Assembly (NCBI GenBank): GCA_012514545.1
Contig: JAAZAC010000288.1
Span: 1 to 16,716 of the forward strand
Source: Actinomycetales bacterium
GTDB taxonomy: Bacteria > Actinomycetota > Actinomycetes > Actinomycetales > Cellulomonadaceae
DNA: 16,716 nt
Reading direction: 5' to 3'
A model generated the notes under the pieces. The model was given only the letters and a program-made list of their open reading frames with translations. It did not search any database and was not told the DNA's origin. Numbering within the stretch: the first letter of the stretch is position 1; each line of letters starts with the position of its first letter. Made by a program: the position numbers and the translations under genes. This document shows positions 12,560-16,716 of the stretch, piece by piece.

Positions 12560-14962
12560 GTGGGCTCCCTCCTCGACGTGCTCCTCGCCGACGGGCGGCG
12601 GGCGGACCGCGTGACGCACGTCGAGCACCTGCCGCCGCGCGCGGGCGAGCAGGCGGACTGGCCCGCCTGGGCGGACCCGGCGCTGGTCGCCGGGTACCGG
12701 GCCCTGGGCGTGGAGCGGCCGTGGCGGCACCAGGTGGTCGCCGCCGACGCCGCGTGGTCGGGCCGGCACACGGTCCTCGCCACGTCCACGGGGTCCGGCA
12801 AGTCGCTGGCGTTCTGGCTGCCGGCGCTGAGCGCCGTCCGCGCGGAGGCGGCGACGGCGGGCACGGCGGCCGGGCCCGCGGCCTCCCGCCGGGCGACGGC
12901 GCTCTACCTGTGCCCCACGAAGGCGCTCGCGGCGGACCAGCTCGCGGGGCTCGAGCGGCTCGTCGAGGCCGCCGGGGCGCGCGACCTGCGGGTGGCGACG
13001 TGCGACGGCGACACCGACCGGACGGAGCGCCGCTGGGTGCGCGAGCACGCCGACGTCGTCCTCACCAACCCCGACTTCCTGCACTGGTCGCTCCTGCCCC
13101 AGCACGCGCGGTGGGACCGGCTGCTGCGCGGGCTGCGGTACGTCGTCGTCGACGAGGGGCACGCGTTCCGGGGCGTCTTCGGCGCGCACGTGGCGGCCGT
13201 GCTGCGGCGGCTGCGCCGGCTCGCCGAGCACCACGGCGGCTCGCCGACGTTCGTCCTGGCCTCGGCGACGACGGCGGACCCGGCCGCGAGCGCCGCGCGG
13301 CTGGTGGGCGTGCGGCCCGAGGACGTCGTCACCGTCGCCGACGACGCGTCCCCGCAGGGCACGCGGACGCTCGTGCTGTGGGAGCCGCCGCTCATGCCGG
13401 GCCGGGACCCGCTGGCGCCGGAGGAGGACGTGGACGGCGTCGAGCACACCGGCGCGGCGGACGCGCCGATGGCGCGCACGCACCGGACGGCGACCGCGGA
13501 GACGGCCGACCTGCTCACGGACCTCGTCGCGGCCGGGGCCCGGGCGCTGGCGTTCACGCGCTCGCGCCGGGCGGCGGAGTCGGTGGCGGCGATCGTGCGG
13601 GAGCAGCTCGAGGAGGTCGAGCCGGGCCTGGGCCGCCGGGTGGCCGCCTACCGCGGCGGCTACCTGCCCGAGGAGCGGCGGGCCCTCGAGGCGGGGATCC
13701 GCTCGGGGGACCTGCGCGCGCTCGCGACGACGAACGCGCTCGAGCTGGGGGTCGACATCTCCGGGCTCGACGCGGTGCTCATCGCGGGCTGGCCGGGCAC
13801 GCGGGTCTCGCTGTGGCAGCAGGCCGGGCGGGCGGGCCGCGCGGGCACGGACGGGCTCGTCGCGCTCGTCGCGCGGGAGGACCCGCTGGACACGTACGTC
13901 GTGCACCACCCGGAGGCGGTGCTCGGCGCCCCGGTCGAGGCCACGGTGTTCGACCCGCAGAACCCCTACGTGCTCGGGCCGCACCTGTGCGCGGCGGCCG
14001 CCGAGCTGCCCCTGCGGGCGCCGGACCTGGAGCTGTTCGGGCCGGCGACCGCGGGCCTGCTCGACGAGCTCGTCGCCCGGGGCTGGCTCCGCCGCCGCGC
14101 GTCGGGCTGGTACTGGACGCACGCGGAGCCCGCGGCGCGCCTCACCGACCTGCGTGGCGCGGGCGGCGAGCCGGTGCGGGTGGTCGAGGCCGACACCGGC
14201 CGCCTGCTCGGCACCGTCGACGCCGGCGCCGCCGACGCGACGGTGCACACCGGGGCGGTGTACGTGCACCAGGGCGAGACGTACGTCGTCGAGGAGCTGG
14301 ACCTGGAGGCGTCCGCAGCGTTCGTGAGCGCCCGCCGCGTCGACTACCGCACGTGGTCGCGCTGGCTGACGTCGGTGGCGGTCCGCGAGGTCCGCGAGGA
14401 GCGGCGGGCCGGCCCGGTGACGTGGGGCTTCGGCGACGTCGACGTGACCACGCAGGTCCTCGACTACCAGAAGCGCCGGGTGCCCGACCTCACGCCGATC
14501 GGCGGCGACGTGCTCGACCTGCCGCCCCGCACCCTGCCGACGACGGCCGTGTGGTGGACGGCGCCGGAGGAGGTGCTCGCGGCGGCCGGCCTGGGCGCGG
14601 GCGGCGACGTGCCAGGCGCGCTGCACGCGGCCGAGCACGCGTCGATCGGCCTGCTCCCCCTCCTGGCGACGTGCGACCGGTGGGACCTCGGCGGGGTCTC
14701 GACGGCCCTGCACCCGGACACCGGCTGCGCGACGGTGTTCGTGCACGACGCGTACCCGGGCGGCGCGGGCTTCGCCGAGCGCGGCTTCGCCCTCGGCGCG
14801 GCCTGGCTGCGCGCGACCCGGGACGCGATCGCCGCGTGCGGGTGCGCGGGCGGGTGCCCGGCGTGCGTGCAGTCGCCGAAGTGCGGCAACGGCAACACCC
14901 CGCTCGACAAGGCGGGCGCGATCGCCGTGCTCGACGCCGTGCTCGCCCACGCGCCCGCCTGA
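12560..14962 (+). CDS. DEAD/DEAH-box helicase with C-terminal DUF1998 (MrfA/YprA-like)
   Basis: 800-residue superfamily 2 helicase. Motifs in order: Q-like RPWRHQ (53-58), Walker A TGSGKS (77-82), PTKALAADQL (119-128), DEGH (198-201), SAT (235-237), ATNALELGVDI (390-400), and QQAGRAGRAG (420-429). The C-terminal DUF1998 region has HDAYPGGAG and a cysteine cluster at 760-775 (CGCAGGCPACVQSPKC) that probably binds zinc. This layout matches Bacillus MrfA/YprA, a 3'-5' DNA helicase of mitomycin damage repair, and the helicase found beside Tad pilus genes in actinobacteria. GTG at 12560 is preferred: AGGA lies upstream, and the longer frame from ATG 12413 would overlap nrdG with a Pro-rich, family-unlike extension. 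Confidence 0.93.
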   Translation: MGSLLDVLLADGRRADRVTHVEHLPPRAGEQADWPAWADPALVAGYRALGVERPWRHQVVAADAAWSGRHTVLATSTGSGKSLAFWLPALSAVRAEAATAGTAAGPAASRRATALYLCPTKALAADQLAGLERLVEAAGARDLRVATCDGDTDRTERRWVREHADVVLTNPDFLHWSLLPQHARWDRLLRGLRYVVVDEGHAFRGVFGAHVAAVLRRLRRLAEHHGGSPTFVLASATTADPAASAARLVGVRPEDVVTVADDASPQGTRTLVLWEPPLMPGRDPLAPEEDVDGVEHTGAADAPMARTHRTATAETADLLTDLVAAGARALAFTRSRRAAESVAAIVREQLEEVEPGLGRRVAAYRGGYLPEERRALEAGIRSGDLRALATTNALELGVDISGLDAVLIAGWPGTRVSLWQQAGRAGRAGTDGLVALVAREDPLDTYVVHHPEAVLGAPVEATVFDPQNPYVLGPHLCAAAAELPLRAPDLELFGPATAGLLDELVARGWLRRRASGWYWTHAEPAARLTDLRGAGGEPVRVVEADTGRLLGTVDAGAADATVHTGAVYVHQGETYVVEELDLEASAAFVSARRVDYRTWSRWLTSVAVREVREERRAGPVTWGFGDVDVTTQVLDYQKRRVPDLTPIGGDVLDLPPRTLPTTAVWWTAPEEVLAAAGLGAGGDVPGALHAAEHASIGLLPLLATCDRWDLGGVSTALHPDTGCATVFVHDAYPGGAGFAERGFALGAAWLRATRDAIAACGCAGGCPACVQSPKCGNGNTPLDKAGAIAVLDAVLAHAPA

Positions 14963-15363
14963 GCCGGCGCCCCTCCCGGCCGGGCCGACCCCGGTCCCGC
15001 GCGGGCCGCCGCCGACGCCACCGGCCCGACGCGGGTGGGCACCGTGGCGGTGACCTCGACGACGCCGCCCGGCCCGGCGGTGCACGCGGTCAGGGCGGCG
15101 CCGTTGGCCGCGGCGGCCTGCGCGGCCCGGCCGCACGGGTCGGCCTCCGCCAGCGCCGACGCCGTCGCCGCCATCCCCGGCGGCAGGGCGACGGCCGCGG
15201 CGCCGGCGAGCGCCGCGAGGTCGGCCGCCGTGCGGGCCTCGGCGCGGGCGACGCGGGCGGCACCGACCGTCCCGGCGGCGACCGCGAGGACCACCGCGAC
15301 GGCCAGCAGGGCCAGCACGAGCACCGTGCCCGCACCGTCGTCCCGCGCCGCCACGGCCTTCAC
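14464..15363 (-). CDS. Rv3654c-like TadE-family protein, with over-long C-terminus antisense to the helicase
   Basis: The first 125 or so residues match the actinobacterial helicase/secretion-neighbourhood TadE-like proteins (Rv3654c type): a short N-terminus DDGAGTVLVL, a hydrophobic helix at about 12-35, RTAADLAALAGAAAVALPPG (44-63), and two cysteines (77 and 94). The GTG start at 15363 overlaps the stop of the TadE gene by GTGA. Family members usually end near residue 110-130. Here no stop occurs in any minus-strand frame near the expected end, and the frame continues to 14464, giving 299 residues. Residues from about 134 onward are antisense to the helicase 3' end and look like non-selected translation. 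The true C-terminus is uncertain. Confidence 0.75.
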   Translation of the reverse strand: MKAVAARDDGAGTVLVLALLAVAVVLAVAAGTVGAARVARAEARTAADLAALAGAAAVALPPGMAATASALAEADPCGRAAQAAAANGAALTACTAGPGGVVEVTATVPTRVGPVASAAARAGPGSARPGGAPAQAGAWASTASSTAIAPALSSGVLPLPHFGDCTHAGHPPAHPHAAIASRVARSQAAPRAKPRSAKPAPPGYASCTNTVAQPVSGCRAVETPPRSHRSHVARRGSRPIDACSAACSAPGTSPPAPRPAAASTSSGAVHHTAVVGRVRGGRSSTSPPIGVRSGTRRFW

Positions 15364-15755
15364 GGCCCGCACGACGCCCCGCCCGGCGCGCACGGCTCCG
15401 CCCACGCCGTGGCGCGCCCCGTGGCGGCGAGGCCGTCGGCGAACCACGCGCCCGGCAGGGCGCGGGTCACCTCGACCTCCACCCAGGGCGGGTCGCGGCG
15501 CACCGCGACCGCGGCTCCAGGGGCGACGCGGCGGGCCACCGCCGCCACCTCCGCGTCGCCCGCCCCGAGCGCGGCGACCCGCGCCCCCGCCCGCGCGGCG
15601 TCCTCGCACCGCACGCGCACCGACGACGCCGCGGTCGCCAGCAGCAGCGCCGCGAGGACGAGCGTCACGGCCACGAGGCCGAGCGCGAGCTCCGCCGTCA
15701 CGGTCCCGCGGTCGCCGCGCCCGCGCCGCGGCCCGCCGCGCCCCGGGCACCTCAC
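15360..15755 (-). CDS. TadE-family minor pilin
   Basis: 131-residue TadE-like protein (Rv3655c type), a pseudopilin of the Tad/Flp pilus. The N-terminal basic segment is followed by RGTVTAELALGLVAV, where Glu22 is the conserved acidic residue after the prepilin-type start, then a transmembrane helix at about 24-44. The rest is a small extracytoplasmic domain with Cys50 and a Cys pair near the end. The GTG start overlaps the stop of the upstream DUF4244 gene by GTGA (15755-15752), and its own stop overlaps the next start in the same way, indicating translational coupling along the pilus operon. Confidence 0.9.
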   Translation of the reverse strand: MRCPGRGGPRRGRGDRGTVTAELALGLVAVTLVLAALLLATAASSVRVRCEDAARAGARVAALGAGDAEVAAVARRVAPGAAVAVRRDPPWVEVEVTRALPGAWFADGLAATGRATAWAEPCAPGGASCGP

Positions 15756-16042
15756 ACCGACAGCGCCCCGCGGACGATGCCGGCGAGCAGCGCCCGCACC
15801 TCGTCGCTGCGCAGCACCGCGATGAGCAGCCCCGCGAACCCGACCGCCGCGACCGTGGCGATCGCGTACTCCGCCGTCGCCATCCCGCGCTCGCCCGCGA
15901 GCCGCACCCGCGCGGCGACGCCGCGCGGCGACCCGCCGGGCCGGCGCGCCGCCGCTCCTCCAAGGGCCGCCGCGGCCGCCTCGACCGTCTCCGCCGCGCC
16001 CTCCCGTCGCGCGCCCGCGGTCCCGCGCGTCGTGCCGTCCAT
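15752..16042 (-). CDS. DUF4244 / Flp-like pilin
   Basis: 96-residue small membrane protein. After a 50-residue basic and Ala-rich leader comes ERG-MATAEYAIATVAAVGFA, a Flp-type prepilin site. Cleavage is expected after Gly53, with Glu at +5 and Tyr at +6, followed by a single hydrophobic helix (about 60-77). The mature subunit would be about 43 residues, the usual size of a Flp pilin. The ATG at 16042 follows GAGGAGGTGA. It is separated from the TadC-like gene upstream by 179 bases, so it may have its own promoter, as is common for pilins that are needed in excess. Confidence 0.9.
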   Translation of the reverse strand: MDGTTRGTAGARREGAAETVEAAAAALGGAAARRPGGSPRGVAARVRLAGERGMATAEYAIATVAAVGFAGLLIAVLRSDEVRALLAGIVRGALSV

Positions 16043-16080
16043 CGCGTCACCTCCTCGCCCCGGGTCCGCCGGGTCCGGGC

Positions 16081-16095
16081 GGGGCCGGCGGCCCC
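16081..16095. repeat. GGGGCC-GGC-GGCCCC hairpin in the pilus intergenic gap
   Basis: A perfect 6-bp stem with a 3-base loop lies between the TadC-like gene and the DUF4244 pilin gene. It has no T-run. It could act as a processing or stability element between the upstream genes and the pilin transcript. Confidence 0.4.
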
Positions 16096-16102
16096 ACGGG
16101 GC

Positions 16103-16212
16103 CACTGTCCGACGACGGCGGCCGCGCGCCTCCGGCCGGGTCGCGCCGCCGGTGGACACGGGTGGGCCGGCGGACCTGTGGACAGCGCCCGCGCCCGACG
16201 AGCCGGACAGTG
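16103..16212. repeat. Separated 9-bp inverted repeat CACTGTCCG / CGGACAGTG
   Basis: CACTGTCCG at 16103-16111 is exactly complementary to CGGACAGTG at 16204-16212, 92 bases apart. The pair brackets most of the gap between the TadC-like and DUF4244 genes. It is compatible with two half-sites of a regulator or a long-range RNA pairing. No function can be assigned. Confidence 0.5.
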
Positions 16213-16221
16213 CGCGACGCC

Positions 16222-16716
16222 TCACCCGACCGTCGCGCCCGCGACCGAGACGAGGACGGGCACGAGCCCGACGAGCACGAACGCGGGCAGGTGGCAGACC
16301 GCGAGCGGGAGCACCAGCCGCACGCCGAGGCGCCCCGCCGCGGCGGTCGCCGCCGCCTGCCGCTCCCGGCGCAGCGTGGCCGCCGCGGCGCGCAGCGCCC
16401 CGGCCGGCGCGACGCCGTCCTCCCAGCTCGGCCGCACCGCGTCGGCGACGGGCGCCAGGCGCGGGTCGGCCCCGGCCCACGCCTCGGGCCAGGGGGCGCC
16501 GTCGTGCAGCCGCCGGGCGGCGCGCGCGAGGTCGCGGCCGCGCCGGCCGCCCGCGACCTCCCCCACCGCGGCGAGCGCGCCCGGGACGCTGCACCCGGCG
16601 AGGCACGCGGCGTCCAGCAGGTCGAGCACGACGGCGACGTCCAGCTCCGCCCGCCCCGCGGTCGCCGATCGGTCGCGGCGCCTCCCCGGCGCGCGGCCGG
16701 GCACGCGCCCGCCCGC
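16222..16716 (-). CDS. TadC-like type II secretion F-domain protein (continues past window end)
   Basis: Inner-membrane platform protein of the Tad/Flp pilus system (T2SSF domain, Rv3658c type). About 160 residues are visible from a possible GTG at 16704; the frame stays open to the window edge, so the true N-terminus may lie outside. The helical F-domain core is recognisable: LDLLDAACLAGCSVPGALAA (28-47), ARRLHDGAPWPEAW (63-76) and RRERQAAATAAAGRLGVRL (112-130). Two C-terminal hydrophobic helices follow, with LPLAVCHLPAFVLVGLVPVL (132-151), typical of actinobacterial TadC. The family is usually longer, which also suggests truncation by the window. Confidence 0.85.
   Translation of the reverse strand, partial: AGGRVPGRAPGRRRDRSATAGRAELDVAVVLDLLDAACLAGCSVPGALAAVGEVAGGRRGRDLARAARRLHDGAPWPEAWAGADPRLAPVADAVRPSWEDGVAPAGALRAAAATLRRERQAAATAAAGRLGVRLVLPLAVCHLPAFVLVGLVPVLVSVAGATVG

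Noticed and set aside
12482..15136. 884-residue open frame on the minus strand opposite the helicase
   Set aside because: The forward strand has complete helicase motifs in order. The reverse translation is low-complexity Arg/Ala/Pro sequence.
12001..15825. 1274-residue open frame on the plus strand in another frame
   Set aside because: It crosses nrdG, the helicase and the pilus genes out of frame and has no domain signal.

Overview
The window is very GC-rich, uses GTG starts freely, and codes at high density. Its genes match a Gram-positive actinomycete, most likely in or near the Cellulomonadaceae (Micrococcales). The lineage rests on base composition and on a recognisable actinobacterial gene order: a BldG-type STAS protein, a DUF1998 helicase, and a Tad/Flp pilus cluster with DUF4244 and Rv3654c-like genes, with hppA nearby. 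No intergenic stretch exceeds about 215 bases, and I saw no RNA genes, insertion sequences or CRISPR arrays.

Layout. 1-779 (-) is the 5' part of hppA, a membrane pyrophosphatase. 993-11350 (+) is the notable part: five consecutive two-gene modules. Each pairs a SigE-family ECF sigma factor with a single-pass membrane protein that I infer to be its anti-sigma factor. The pairs overlap by ATGA in modules 1, 2, 4 and 5 and are 2 bp apart in module 3. An SDR oxidoreductase (4338-5231) lies between modules 2 and 3. 11361-12419 (-) holds a bldG-like anti-sigma-factor antagonist and, upstream of it, an nrdG-type radical SAM activase. 12560-14962 (+) is a DEAD/DEAH helicase with a C-terminal DUF1998 Cys cluster. 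14464-16716 (-) is the end of a Tad/Flp pilus operon: TadC-like, DUF4244/Flp-like pilin, TadE and Rv3654c-like TadE.

How the parts work together. All five sigma genes are preceded by the same eight bases at the same spacing, CAAC-N17-CGTC, a typical ECF -35/-10 pair. Each module therefore looks autoregulated, and the five may cross-activate one another. The partner proteins share a plan: a short cytoplasmic segment, an Arg-rich stop, one membrane helix, a Pro/Thr linker, and one or two copies of an extracytoplasmic module bounded by two cysteines, usually 95 residues apart and containing a DGxVV hairpin. Different C-terminal domains follow. None shows the HxxxCxxC zinc anti-sigma motif. I read this as a tandemly expanded family of envelope sensors that keep similar sigma outputs while their outer domains diversify. 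It sits between hppA and the partner-switching gene bldG. Sensing and anti-sigma activity are inference; gene structure, promoters and repeats are read directly from the sequence.
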